DNA of 64,000 bases from assembly GCA_000733355.1 (NCBI GenBank), contig JNVV01000016.1:557978-621977 (forward strand). Direction: 5' to 3'. This DNA is from Falciphora oryzae. Taxonomy: Eukaryota; Ascomycota; Sordariomycetes; Magnaporthales; Magnaporthaceae. Of this stretch, positions 22,350 through 33,721 are shown one piece after another. Positions within the stretch are counted from its first letter, which is position 1; each line of letters opens with the position of its first letter. The notes beneath the pieces were generated by a model. The model was not told where the DNA came from. It saw nothing but the letters and a program-made list of their open reading frames with translations, and searched no databases. The translations under genes and the position numbers were made by a program.

Positions 22350-25300
22350 TCACAAAGCACCGAGAACCCGGCTCAGAGACTTCCTACTACTGCTCCGGGC
22401 CATGGAGGTGCTAGTGGCTGGGACACTCGGGCTCCTCTTGCTGGTACTGCCACCCGCCGTCGCGTCGGGCCCACGGAAGGCCGCGTCGGGGAAGGCACCA
22501 GCTCCGGGGCCGGAAACCCCGTCATCGGGAATGTTGCCGCCAACAAAGGTCCACTCCTCGGTTTCATCGTCGTCCCCTTCGTCGTCGCCGTCCGTTGTAC
22601 CCTCTTCCTGCTGGGTCTTCTGGTGCTTGGCGTTCTTACTGGCCTTGGCCTTGATCAGGCTCGTGGCGTACTCGAGGTCGCGATATATGCACTGTATCGC
22701 CGTTTCGACACCACTCTCCTAGTAGGGTTAAAGTTTAGTTAGCGGGAGGGCCAAAAGTAAAAGAGAACAAGACAATGTTCAGACGTACCTTTCTGATTTG
22801 CTCGCCCAGGACGCGGGCCTTGACGATCATGCGGTCGCTGTTGGTGGCCTCCCAGAGCGCCCGAGCGAAGCTGTTGGTGCCCCATTTGCGCAGGCAGATA
22901 CCGACACCAAGATCCTCGACGCGGCTACCAAAGAAGAACTGATCCCCAAAGAAAGGCCGAATTATGGTGGGCACGCCCGCGCGCAGGCTGGCTCCTGTCG
23001 TGCCGGATCCGCCGTGGTGCGCAACGGCGTCCATCTGCGCGAATAGCCAGTCGTGCGGCGCCGACTTGATCCGCAGAATTTCGGGCGGCAGCTTCGGTTC
23101 CTCCTTCGGCTTTTCGACACTCTCCTGCTGGTCTCCGCCTTCTGTCTTGTCTTTGCCATTCTCCTTGCTTTCGGCCGCGCCGTCTGCTGACGGTTTCGCC
23201 TCATTGCTGCCGCTCATGCGGTCGGACCAGCCCTTGGACAGGACGCATCGTACACCCGACTTGAGGACTGCATCGATTACCTCCTGCGTCATCTTGGCAG
23301 GGTCCGGCACGATGATGCTCCCAAAACCGACGTACACAACCTTCTTTCCGTCTCGCCGCGCCTTGTCAATAAAGTCGGTAAGCTCACGCGGGGGTGTCCA
23401 GTCGGCCCCGCTAGCCTTCATCACCTGCTGCTTGCTCTTGCCGCCATCATCTTCATCCCCGCCTTCGCCCGGCTTCACCTCGGCGGCGGCCTTGTTGGGC
23501 GTTCCCTCGTCGAGGAACCAGTATCCGGTCACGCGGATCCAGTCGCTGTAGTCGAGGGGCGGGGGCACCACGTAGGGGCTGAAGTTGTACAGGAACGGCA
23601 CCTTGTTCGGTTGCATCTTCTCGAGACTTGTGTTGGGCAGGCCCAACACGTGGTTCCGCCAGCGGTTGACCTGCTGCGCTGTCATCTTCCAGAACATATT
23701 GTCGAACATGACGTACGTGACGTAATTGTAGGCGCCGCCCATCTTGTGTTCTGGCATTACAAAGGCGTGCGGGTACGCGCGTGTGCGCGTCCACGGCATC
23801 GTGAAGGCCCGGAAGTAGGGAATCTGCAGCGCCTCAGCGATGTGGATGCCCGCCATGGCACTAGGGCTCTCGATTAGCAAGTCCGAGCCCTGACATGCCT
23901 CCCAACAGCTAGAAAGGAGTTCGTCCAGCCAGCCCCGGAACTTGGACGCCGCCACCTTGAGAAACTGCCATGTGAAGGTTCCGTTCTCGATGCACAGTTG
24001 CATAAGCTCGCCAGGATCGCCCTCGACTCGCGCGAAGTCGATGCCGTGTGACCGGATCCACGGCTCAAACTCGGCATGCGTCGCGATCCGCACCTGATGG
24101 CCCTCAGACAGCAGGCCCTTTGCCAATGCAATATACGGTTGCACGTCACCTCTCGAGCCGATAGTGAGACAGGTGACGCGGAGCGGCTGTGGCGGCTTGA
24201 AGTTGAGGAATGAGGCCTTGGGGTCGTCAAATAGGATGGTAGGCGCATCGCTAACTACCGATGTCTGCTTGGGAAGCGGTATTTCGTGCTCGGGGCGCTC
24301 TTCCTGGCGGGCCTCCTGCAGGGCATCGCGTTCGGCAGCGGCCGTCTCTGCGTCCTCCTTCTCCTCCTGACCCAGCAGGCCCGATTCGCGGAGGTACCGG
24401 GCCTCCTCAAGCTGCTGCAATAGAGTGATGGTGCAGTCGTCGCGAATATCGGCCTGGCCGAACTCGAAAAAGAGTTCTTCGTGCCCGCGGATGACAACAA
24501 CCAGCCCGGAGTAGCCGAAGCGGAACCCCTTCTCCTTGTGCGCGTTCTCGACGTCCCTGAGTGGGAGGATCAACTTGGTCCGCGTGCCGGGCAGGAGACT
24601 GCGAAAGCAGAAAGAGCGGTCGCTGATGTAGATCTTGCCGTAGAGCGGGAGCACGCGGATCATGTAGCCAAAGTAGGTTGCGACCAGCTTCTCAGACTCG
24701 GGGAGGGCAAAGTGCTGCCGGAACCGTTCCCTGGAGGTCGCCACCTTGTCCTCGTCGTCGTCCTCGGGCAGTTCGTCGTCCATTTTGAGGGCGGAATTCT
24801 CGTCGTAGTGCCGGCGTCCGCCCTTCCACATGCCTGAAACCTTCTCGACATAGCCCATGGATTCGGTCGCGAGGAGGTTGCTCATGCGGCGGAAAGGCGA
24901 CAGAGGTCGGTTGAGGTAGCCCGCAAGGGCCCCTGCACTCCGGACGGGGAGCGATGCCATGGTGGCGAGGCCCTGCATTCCTGGCGTAGGCGGGCCTTGC
25001 TGAATCCCAAGGCCAACCCCGGCGTCCTGCATGCTCCCTGTCGTCGCAGCACGATCGACCTTGATAGGAGGGCTCGATTGAGAGGTCTTTGTCAACGCCT
25101 GGTTGTCGGCGGCGGAGTCGGTCGTATCCCTGGGCCGCGAGTCCGAGGGAGAGCGGCGGACTGTGGGGCTGTGGAAGACATCGCTGCCCCTGAGGATCTG
25201 GCTGGCCGACTGATCTTCGCTAGACGACGCGACCAGAGCCGAGAGGCTGGCCTGGCTGGGATCCTCAATGGATTGGACATATGAGTCGGACGATTCCTGC

Positions 25301-27275
25301 TTCTCCGGGATGGTACTATGCTCGCCCAGCCTGTGGCGACTCCTCGACCGGGCGTGCCGGGTTCCACTGAAACTCCGACGCTCCTGCGACTCCTCGCGCA
25401 CAGCCACGGCTGTGTTCAGGTCCAAGCTCCTCCTACCAAAGGTGCGCAAGGCGTCGAAGCTGCTGCGGGTGAAGTCGCCGCTGGCACGAGGGCTGGGGTT
25501 TGGTGGGCTTGTCGGTCCGATTGGAGCCAGGGTCGCACGCACAGCGTCATTCAGCCTCGTGGGTCGGCGTTCCTGGCTCCCCGACATCGAGTTTCGCTTG
25601 GTAGAGGGGTGACGGGACGGCACCCCGTCTTTCGGCGCCTCGAGTCCCTGGACCAGGTCGTCCGACTTCTGGGTACCGCTGGCACCGTCGGTAAGGATTT
25701 TGATGACATTGATGGCTTCTTTGCCGAAGCTGAAGAAGGAAAAGAAGTACTCGTCAATGGCATAGGTCTCGTCGTTGTCAATGACGCGGATCTTGCAAGT
25801 CTCGGCGAACTGGACGAGCTGCATCTCCTCCACGTCCATGACGTTCTGGATAGGGAGGGAGATCTTGACACTATCGCCGTCGTTGTGGGAGCGGAAGATG
25901 ACGCGCTGCAAACTTTTGACCCATTCGTTGGCACTGGGGGCGCTATCGGCGCGGAAGTGGTAGGTCCGTTGGTGGGTAACAACGGTGAAGTTGACGCCTT
26001 CCTTGTCCTTGTCCGTGACGCTGGCTGAGATGCCATATCGTAGGTCGATTTGGCCGCTCGGAAAGTACAGGTTGGAGGGGTCTCGATAATAAGCCATAAC
26101 ATCGCCCTTGAGACGAAACCAGTAGCGATTGTACTTGGGATTCCGCTTGCCACTCTTTGAGAGATATCCGGACTTGGCAACCTCGTTCTGCGTGGGCGCG
26201 TTAGAATCATTGACACGAGACACGCAAAAGACAATGGGGGTAGCGATGGACTTACGGCCTTCTTGGGAAGATATGCGTAGAAACATATGTGGTTCTTGGT
26301 GATGTACATGTAACCCTGGAGCAGGACGCTCTGGAGCAGCCAGCAAGGATACTCCTCGATGACATCTTCGACGGTGTCGAACTCGAAGATCTGCTTGAGT
26401 TTCCTTGCCAGTGGACTGGGGCGGCTTTCACCGCTGACGGGAGAGTTGGAGCCCGAGGTCATGTCGAGATCGAGGCTCGGGCGCGATGATGACAACTCGG
26501 CCCGAGCCTCCAGCATCCTGGTCATGACGGGTGGCAGTCTGCCATCGGCAGGGGAACCAGCATGGAAGGCCCCGACGGCAGGTGAGGTCGGAGAACCCGC
26601 CTCGTCCTCCTCGGCGATCTGCGGCTCCTTCGCCTTTGAGGCCTTGTTCTTGCGCGACAAAGACGACAACCTCTTGGGCATTGATAGCGACGGCAGGGAG
26701 CGCAGAAGCTTAGAGCCTGACGGTTTCCGGCGCTTCTTGTCAACCTCGAGATTCGGGGAATCTTTCAAGGGCTTCTTGCCACCGAAGACTGTGGTCTGGG
26801 ACATGCCGAAGCGGCCGCGCGGGTCGGACTCGTCGTCATCGGCCGGGGCGTCTTCATCCTCATCGTCACTGCTCGCTCCTTCGAAGCGGTCGTTGAAGTC
26901 AACCGCGGACCCGGCGGCGGCGATTAGACCGAAGATGCTCTGGTTCATGTTGAACGGAGGCCGGCGGTTGACATCATCTTCGTCCTCCGGGTCGCTTTCG
27001 CGCAGGCGCTCGGGAATTTCCATGGTTGGAGAGTGAGATGTGTGCACCCGCTTCTTCAGGAGTTTCCTGGCGCGCTTCTTGGTGTCGTCTTCGCTCGGTC
27101 GGCGATGTCGGTCGAGGGAGAGGGAGGGACGGGCGGTTTGGCGGCTCGACAGTGCTCTTCTGAGCGGCGGAGAGACAAGAGGAGGCGAGACAGCGGCCGG
27201 GTGAGCAGGCGTGGGAGCAAGAGATGGAGGTGGAGCGGACCTCCTGCTTGTGTCTGGCGGCAGCGGAGATGCCAT
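22350..27275 (-). CDS. ATG26: Sterol 3-beta-glucosyltransferase (UGT51/ATG26)
   Basis: Three exons, 27275-26256, 26187-22789 and 22718-22350, close in phase 0 to about 1595 aa. An acidic, Ser-rich N-terminus ([20 protein letters not shown]) precedes a first GRAM domain (about 290-345, interrupted by intron 1 at YLPKKA), a PH domain (about 347-440; [19 protein letters not shown]), a Ser/Pro-rich spacer, and a second GRAM domain (about 830-930; [20 protein letters not shown]). The glycosyltransferase part begins near residue 1005 with [20 protein letters not shown] and has the UDP-sugar signature [18 protein letters not shown] near 1400. It transfers glucose from UDP-glucose to ergosterol; GRAM and PH domains bind membrane phosphoinositides, and homologs matter for pexophagy in some fungi. 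The C-terminal exon is acidic then Ser/Arg-rich. The N-terminus and spacers are somewhat longer than in Aspergillus homologs, which are near 1400 aa as I recall. Confidence 0.93.
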
Positions 27276-29476
27276 GGCAGGCGGTAAGACAGGCAGCCGG
27301 TTGGCGCCGTTTCCTTTCCGTTTCTGGGTTTATTTTGTTTTGTGCTTTCTTCGCCTTGTCTCCCTGCCCCTGTCTATGGCACGACGCGTGTGCTAGCTGG
27401 GGTTGGGGCTGCAGTCGGAGGAGCACGGCGCAGCTAGCCGCAGGCAGAAGGGAGGACGGTCGGGGGAGCGTGCCGGGAGCGAATCTGATTGGCAGTGGGG
27501 AGGCGGGCGCCTGGGAGCTCGAAGGGCGGCGGCAGCAATGCCTGGAGCCGACGGCTTGGGGTAGACCCCGGCGGGAAATGCGTGCTGTGTGACCAGGAGG
27601 CACAGGGTCAATGTCGGCACCCCGTTGAGCGGCGCTGGGTTGTGGTTTTGGTGACTGCAGGCGGCAGTGAAGGGACGTGTAGCAGTCAATGTGCCGCGAG
27701 CGGGCGGTGTTTATGCCTGATGCTTGCTCCAGCCGACGCACCTGTCGCACAGTGTTCATTCACCGGGGTGCCATCCGCTGGGAGCGAGACCTAGCCGTTT
27801 TTGTGAGGAGCTGCCTTTTCTCTCTTTTGTTTACCGGGCTGGTCTGTTCCTGTCGAGTCTCTCCTTTTTGCTGATTTTTTGCCTCCCTATTCTCCCCACC
27901 CCGGGTCAACCTCGATTACCGGATTCTGGAAGCACGGTCGCGCGGTTCTGGCAGCCTCCACTGTGAGCTCGACCCGCTGGGATTGGCGATGGTCTCGGCT
28001 CAACACAAGGCCAAGGTTCCACCAAGCACAGGGGACCGACAGGGTGCAGTGTGCAGCGTGCAGTGTATCACTATCACGGAGCTCGAGAGCCCTCACCTTC
28101 GCCTCGATTCCAGGACCAAGTGGTGTGGGGGCCGCGACAGCCAAAGTCAGGCGGGCAGCGCTGCTGATTTGTTTTGGATGGGCACGGGGCAGCGAACAGT
28201 GACAAGATGGCTGTCAACACTCAACAGACTCCGTGAATCGCGGCAGCGTCAAGTGGGCGTGACGCAATCTCGCGGACGCCTGTGTCAGCAACTCAAACCG
28301 CCCCGTCCCGGTAGCTTTTGGCCTAAGAGTGGGGTGTGGTGTGGGGGTCGAGCTTCGGTATGCTTCTTCTGTTCTGCCGGGTGAAAGACTGAGCAAAGCC
28401 GTCGCTTGAATGAACGTCAAGACGCGGTAGTTTGGAGGGATAATCCTAGGGCAGACGATGGGGTGCCTGCCAGCCTCCGGACCTTATCAGCGATTTTGAG
28501 ATCGCATGGATGCGTTGGAAGTGTGGTGTTACTGAAGATGGAGCACCGCCTGGTTTTCTCTGTTATACCTTTTGTGCGTGCATTAGTTCCTGCGCCGTAC
28601 TCGTCGTGTCCGTCAATCAGGATAATACTGGGTCCCGCACCGGTCAGCACGGCAAGCCGTCAGTCGCCAACGCCTAAAGTATGACCGCCATCCCGCCCTG
28701 ATAACGAGGCGCAGGCACTCCTGCGCCGAGGCTCACAGATCGGTATTCCCTCTCCAGCGATGGACATTTCAGGGCACAGTTGGCATCACATGCAAGTTGT
28801 CGTGTTTACGGAGTGCCTGATCAATCCAAGGCCGTCCCGTCCATCCCATTCATTGTCCTTCCCGTTTGAACACTGGCTGCAAGCCATGACGACAGAGGCG
28901 TTTTCTCGATTCAATGACTTGCCAACCAGCCCGTAGACCGTTCCTAGGCAGACGTGGGACGGGCTGAATCCGTGCCTGAATTGCTAGATTCAAATCTCGA
29001 CTCGTCCGCGGCAAAAAAAAAAAAAAAAAAAAAGGGTGCCACCATTAGCTCCACCGCCGCCAATTTGAAATAGGTATACAAATAAGGATACAGGAACAAG
29101 AAAGAATAGAAGGGGGAAAATACAAGGGGGGGAAAAAAAAGGAAGAAAAAAAAAAAGAAAAAGAAAAAATTGAGGCAATCTGGGCGCCATCTCTTTTTTG
29201 TCGTGATCGAGCAGTGTTATTGGATGATCCAGATTACGGAGAATCTAGCCCAGAACGGCGGGCACGCTTCCATGACTAAGCTCTACGGGAAGTGGCCCGG
29301 CCCCACAGACAACAACCGTAGCGTTACATGCCGGCTAGGCTAACCTCGCAAGGGCCCTGGTGCTCGATAAAATTTTTGGGGGCGCGTTATGGTAGAAAAA
29401 AAAAAAGTCGGAGAGGTCACCCCGCGAGCCTTGAGTTGGCTGTCTGTTCTCTGGAGTCAATTCCGCAGCAGCAGAA
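27276..29476. promoter_or_regulatory. Long divergent intergenic region, A-tracts near the right end
   Basis: About 2.2 kb between ATG26 (-) and the Mtf2-like gene (+). Open frames in it (for example 26974-27759 on the minus strand) lack family resemblance and overlap the ATG26 start. A run of 21 A lies at 29013-29033, followed by A/G-rich sequence to about 29170. The region should hold both promoters; no RNA gene was recognised. Confidence 0.45.
29013..29033 (+). repeat. Poly(A) tract, 21 nt
   Basis: An uninterrupted run of A on the plus strand, followed by further A/G-rich DNA up to about 29170. No retroelement body is seen next to it. Confidence 0.9.
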
Positions 29477-30976
29477 ATGGCAACGACCATGCTCCCGTTT
29501 CTCTACCAAACCCGCACCATCCAGATGCTCCCCCGCCCAGCAGCACTAAGGCGCCATGCCTTCCAAGACCTGCTTCGCCCAGCGCCCGCCCGCACCTTTC
29601 ACGGCAGCTTCGTCGTCAGGAAACGGAACCCCGGCCCCAGCAGTCAAGACGACAGCGACATCCCCTTCGAGCTTCCCCCAGACCTGGCCGCCGATCCGCG
29701 CTTCAACCCGGCTGCACAGAAAAGTACGCCGAAGGAGGCCAAGGCATTCGGCACCATCACCCCCACCGAGCGCCGCGCCTTCGACTCCATCTTCAAGGAG
29801 CTCGAGTCCGAAACCATGAAAGTCCAAGGCCGTTCGGCCCTGACCCTTGATGATGCCATGCTCAGGCAGCCGGACGCTTCGCGCCATCAGTCCATTATCG
29901 GTAGAATTCTGTCCGACGCCGTCGGGGAGGACTGGGACTCGCCGAACCCAAACCTCCCCTCCAAACCTTTCATCGAAAGCATGCGCAAGCTACACAACGT
30001 TGGCTCGGATGGCCACGCCGCCGGCAGCCCCCTATCCCCCGCAGCCCGATATCAGGCCTTGCTTCGCTTCCCACCAAGCCTGCGCGAGGCCGCCAAAAAA
30101 GCCCTGGGAATTTCCGACCCCGCTGCGCCCCAAACCGTGGATGTTGCTGCGGAGGAGGTCCCCGACCCCTCGGAAGCCGCGTCTCCTCCACAGCCTACAC
30201 AGCAAGAAGAACCACTGCGTCTAGACCGTACCATTGAGAATCACTATCTTACACGCGCCAGGTATGACGAGCGCAGGCGCGTTGAGAAGCTGATGGCTGC
30301 TGCCGAGACCGATTTTGAGCTGTGGGACGTGCTGGAGCGCGAGGTTTTCTCCGTCATCAGTCGCCTTGGTCTCGACAAGCCCGCCCCTGGGACGCCTCTC
30401 GGCAAGCCAAAATCTCGCAGGGGAAGACCTAAGAGAGAGGATACGGCCGAGGTGACTGGGGCTGCCAACCCCTTTACACCTAGTTCTAGTGCCGATGTTA
30501 CCGAACCAGATATGAGCCTGCACGGCTATCTGTACCCGGAACACCTGGTGTGCGCGCTTCAGCTCATGGACTCTCGCTTCCCCGGCTCGCGCCTGGCGCT
30601 CGAGATTCTACCGCGGGTCAAGTCACTCGGCCTGGAGTCCTTCGTGCTTGGTGCCAGCGCACAGTTTTACACCACACTCATGAGCCTGATGTGGAACCGC
30701 TACAACGACGGCCATGCTGTATTGAACCTGGTCGAGGAGATGTTGCATGCTGGTCTCGAAACCACATATCTCGTGCACGGCAATCTGATCCGGGAAATGG
30801 GTCACCTCGTCGAGAAGGCTGGCTCGGGCAAGGCTGGCGATCTTGCACTGCATATTTCGTCTCACCCAACCTGGACTTCACTGAGAGGAGTGAGGATTCC
30901 GCATGTGCACAAGACCGTGTTAGTTGAGCAGGCGAAGAAGAAGTCTCAGAGCGAACTCAGGGTCTACGCGTCATGA
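29477..30976 (+). CDS. Mtf2-like mitochondrial gene-expression protein
   Basis: A single exon of 499 aa. The first about 50 residues are Arg/Ser/Ala-rich without acidic residues (LRRHAFQDLLRPAPARTFHG), a clear mitochondrial presequence. A disordered middle (EEPLRLDRTIENHYLTRARY) is followed by a helical C-terminal domain from about residue 255: ETDFELWDVLEREVFSVISR, then YLYPEHLVCALQLMDSRFPG and LGASAQFYTTLMSLMWNRYN. This matches my memory of the C-terminal domain of fungal Mtf2 (yeast Nam1), which binds mitochondrial RNA polymerase and couples transcription to translation and RNA stability. The helical-pair pattern near the end resembles PPR-like repeats. The family call is inference; the mitochondrial location is well supported. 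Confidence 0.6.
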   Translation: MATTMLPFLYQTRTIQMLPRPAALRRHAFQDLLRPAPARTFHGSFVVRKRNPGPSSQDDSDIPFELPPDLAADPRFNPAAQKSTPKEAKAFGTITPTERRAFDSIFKELESETMKVQGRSALTLDDAMLRQPDASRHQSIIGRILSDAVGEDWDSPNPNLPSKPFIESMRKLHNVGSDGHAAGSPLSPAARYQALLRFPPSLREAAKKALGISDPAAPQTVDVAAEEVPDPSEAASPPQPTQQEEPLRLDRTIENHYLTRARYDERRRVEKLMAAAETDFELWDVLEREVFSVISRLGLDKPAPGTPLGKPKSRRGRPKREDTAEVTGAANPFTPSSSADVTEPDMSLHGYLYPEHLVCALQLMDSRFPGSRLALEILPRVKSLGLESFVLGASAQFYTTLMSLMWNRYNDGHAVLNLVEEMLHAGLETTYLVHGNLIREMGHLVEKAGSGKAGDLALHISSHPTWTSLRGVRIPHVHKTVLVEQAKKKSQSELRVYAS

Positions 30977-31180
30977 CCCTTCGCCTCGGATACTTTGAGT
31001 CGCGCCGATTACTTTGTCTGCCCGTACTAATCCCACGCATGTATCATATGTCCTGCTTTGTATTTTATGTATCGACCTTTAATCACCTGCCTCCCGCCAC
31101 TTCCACCACCATCCAGTGTATGTGTCAAATCAACGGAGAAATAGATAGAAAAGGAGAAAATTCCTTGATTTCCGGCAAAT
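30977..31180. other. Convergent 3' region
   Basis: Short stretch between the Mtf2-like stop and the minus-strand DUF8021 stop, AT-richer than its flanks; probably overlapping 3' UTRs. Confidence 0.5.
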
Positions 31181-32013
31181 TCACCACCCGGGATCTTCCT
31201 TCGGGATGGCAGGTGGCTCGCCAAAGCCGCAGTTCGGCGTGGGGCACACGGTCAAGGTGTGGACGAACTTGATCCTGCCCCCTTCGATGCGGAACTCGTG
31301 GCTGTCGTGGAGCCCGCTTTGGCCGAAGTTGAGGAAGACGCCGGCGGCGCCGTACTCCTCATCGATGACGTACCGCCGGTTGACCAGCGGGATCCCTTGC
31401 GGCACGCCCGTGGGAACGTGTCCCCGGGCTGGGTGTACAGCCCCCCTCGAGCCGCCGGCAGCCCTCGGCCCAGGGCACCGCGACGGACGTGTCGTTGAAG
31501 AGGTCGAGGTACGCGTCCGCCGCGGCCCGGATCACCGCACGCGCGTCCCGCCGCGCCTCCGGGATGGGCGCCCAGCTCTCCTGCAGCGCGTAGTGCAGGC
31601 TGTGCCGCGGGCTGAACAGCCAGTCTAACGCGTCCGTGATCAGGGTGTCGATCTTGGAGATGCGGCCCGTGGCCGGGCCCAGCCACAGCTGCGTGCCCCC
31701 TGGACGGGTGGGCGGGGTCCGTGACGATTATTTCTGTGTAGGCGGCGCACGATACCGGGTCGTGCTGCGAGCGCGCGTGGTCGATCTTCAGCGGCTGCGA
31801 CAGGATCCCGCCGCGTAGGCCGCCGGCTATGGTGGAGTCGCCGTTCTCGACGTATACAATAGTGCCTAGGTCCGGCGCTAGTCGCTGCAGGTAGCGCGGC
31901 TCGCCTGTTGACTGTGCGGCGATGTACCGTCGAGTTGTCTGCTCGAGGAGGGCGCGAGGGCAGTCTGCTGCTACCGCAGCCGCCAAAGTTGCCAGGATCA
32001 GGAGGTTTTGCAT
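31181..32013 (-). pseudogene. DUF8021-like secreted protein, three frameshifts
   Basis: Starts at ATG 32013 with a signal peptide (MQNLLILATLAAAVAADC) and reads RYIAAQSTGEPRYLQRL, GGILSQPLKIDHARSQHD and YTEIIVTDPAHP in frame. At the GGGGG run near 31695-31703 the frame shifts: the neighbouring frame continues GTQLWLGPATGRISKIDTLI and YALQESWAPIPEARRDARAV through FNDTSVAVPWAEGCRRLEGG. A second shift lies in the GGGGGG run near 31443-31451 and a third near 31415-31425, after which the frame reads GVPQGIPLVNRRYVIDEEYG to the stop at 31181. The order of these blocks is that of fungal secreted DUF8021 proteins, whose role is unknown. Two of the three shifts sit in G runs, so either true decay or homopolymer base-count errors explain them. 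Confidence 0.65.
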
Positions 32014-32491
32014 GGTTGACGACTTTGTGATGGAAATCGGCAGCTATTCTAGACTCCCCGGCACCTCGCCTTGACGTCAAAGGACTAAATGCCTGCTTTT
32101 GCAAGACGCTAACAATGTATCTTGCGCTCTAGTTCGGCTTGGACATCGTACTATTGCAAGAGAACAGCGTGGCGGCGAACAGACTCGCCTTTTGTGTTCG
32201 GCTTGACGATATTCCTTATATTCCCGCTGCAGCCCGGCACCACCGACCCCGCCTGGCAGACTTGTGTATTTACCCCTGGACGAACCGCACCTCCAGGCAA
32301 AAGCGACCGGCGATACTGGACTGCCAAGCGCCGGCAGTTGCTCAGTATACGGGAGACAGCGGGGCCTAACGTGCAAATCTTTTATTTATGGGGTTGCCTC
32401 AACTATCCAAAATGTAAGGGCTTCAGACCCGAACGCTCAGCCAACTATAAACCTCGGAGCGTCTTCGATCTCCCAGCTCAAAAACAGCCCT
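32014..32491. other. Intergenic: promoter of the DUF8021-like gene
   Basis: Between the DUF8021-like ATG (minus strand) and the stop of the CON-13-like gene. No gene is seen. Confidence 0.45.
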
Positions 32492-33721
32492 TCAGATGAT
32501 GTGACCAGCGCAGTTGGTCGGCTCGATGGGGCCCTCGACCACCCAGGGGACTAGCTCGACGCCGACGGCCGCGGCGCGCGCCGTCTGGCCCTCGACGCTG
32601 TCGTCACGGCCCGCGAGGAAGTCGACGGCGGGGCCCTCCATGAGGCGCGAGTTGGCGCCGGCGGGCACGGCGGGGCTGTTGGGCCACCTCGCGGTGCAGC
32701 TGTTGCGCGTGCCCAGGACGTCGCCGCCGTAGTCGCCGCGCGCGGCCTGGTCCTTGAGCGTGGCCAGCTGGTTCGCGATGCGGTCGACGTTGGGCTCGAC
32801 GGAGCGCACGCCGCCCGCGACCAGCTGATCAAAAAGCGCCAGGCCTGGGAACTGCGCGACGTTCTATAAAGCAGATGAAAAGTCAGCCAGTAGCCCCTAA
32901 GATCTTGATCGGAAGAGGGAGGTATGAGGTGATGGACGGAGGGGGATGCAACGTACTTCGATCTGGTTTGTACGGGCATAACCGTCCGGTACGGCGCTAT
33001 CGGCGTTATACGCGTTAAGCCAAACCGGGTCGGCTAAACCAAAGGTCGCGCGGGCTTTGTTAGCAAACTTAACGACGCATTAACGGCATTAAAGGCCGAC
33101 ATACACTGCAGCTGGCCCGAAACGGCGTAACCGGACGCAAAGTCGACGGTGTGGGCGATCTCGTGGAGGTAAACACCGATGGTGTCGACCTGGTTAAAGA
33201 AGACGACCTGGTTTCCGAGCGCGTAGGCGTGCGTGCTCGTATCGGGGACCAGCATGACGTCCTTGGTCAGCTGCCGCATCTTAACGGGCACCTGGCCGAA
33301 CCGGTGCACCAGCGTCTCGATCGACGTCGCGCTGTTGGGGTGGCGGCACAGGAGCCAGGGGACGGGGCACTTTTTGAGGGCAGATGAGTGTCAGCCAAAT
33401 ATTTCGCGCTCCAGCCAGGGGCAGTGGATACACAAACGGGTGTCTACTCACGTCGTTATACAAGACCTCGTAAGTCACGATGGTCCGGGGGTCGATGTTC
33501 TCCCTGTTGGCCAGGTCCTTGCAGCCCTGGGAGATGGTGCCCGAGGGCCACTGTGTGATGGAGTAGCCCGGCTGGCGCAGCGCGAGCTGCAGCTGCGGCC
33601 AGAAGGTGTCCAGGTTGGACCGGAGGGCGGGCTTGCTCAGCTGCTGAGCGTCCGCCTCCAGCACCAGCCCGGCGGCCGCAATGAGAGCGGAGAGGAGGGA
33701 GGCGTTCTTTCCTGGGAGCAT
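32492..33721 (-). CDS. CON-13-like secreted protein with an HExxH motif
   Basis: Four exons, 33721-33452, 33369-33105, 33033-32957 and 32863-32492, close in frame to 327 aa. A signal peptide (LSALIAAAGLVLEADA) precedes ITQWPSGTISQGCKDLANRE, CPVPWLLCRHPN, RFGQVPVKMRQLTKDVMLV and VYLHEIAHTVD; after the short third exon (DPVWLNAYNADSAVPDGYAR) comes the TNQIENVAQF block that spans intron 3, and VEPNVDRIANQLATL. This block order is that of the conidiation-specific protein 13 (con-13) family of Neurospora and relatives. HEIAH is a zincin-type HExxH metal-binding motif, and the third zinc ligand is not obvious, so protease activity is plausible but unproven. Intron 2 (33034-33104) has perfect GTATGT, GCTAAC and TTTAG elements. 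Cys residues near CRHPN and at the C-terminus (PTNCAGHII) are likely disulfide-bonded. Confidence 0.8.

Noticed and set aside
26974..27759. Minus-strand frame of 261 aa upstream of ATG26
   Set aside because: Overlaps the ATG26 start in another frame, low complexity and no family resemblance.
29013..29170. Poly(A) and A/G-rich DNA as the tail of a LINE or processed retrocopy
   Set aside because: No retroelement coding sequence, gene copy or target-site duplication is visible beside it.
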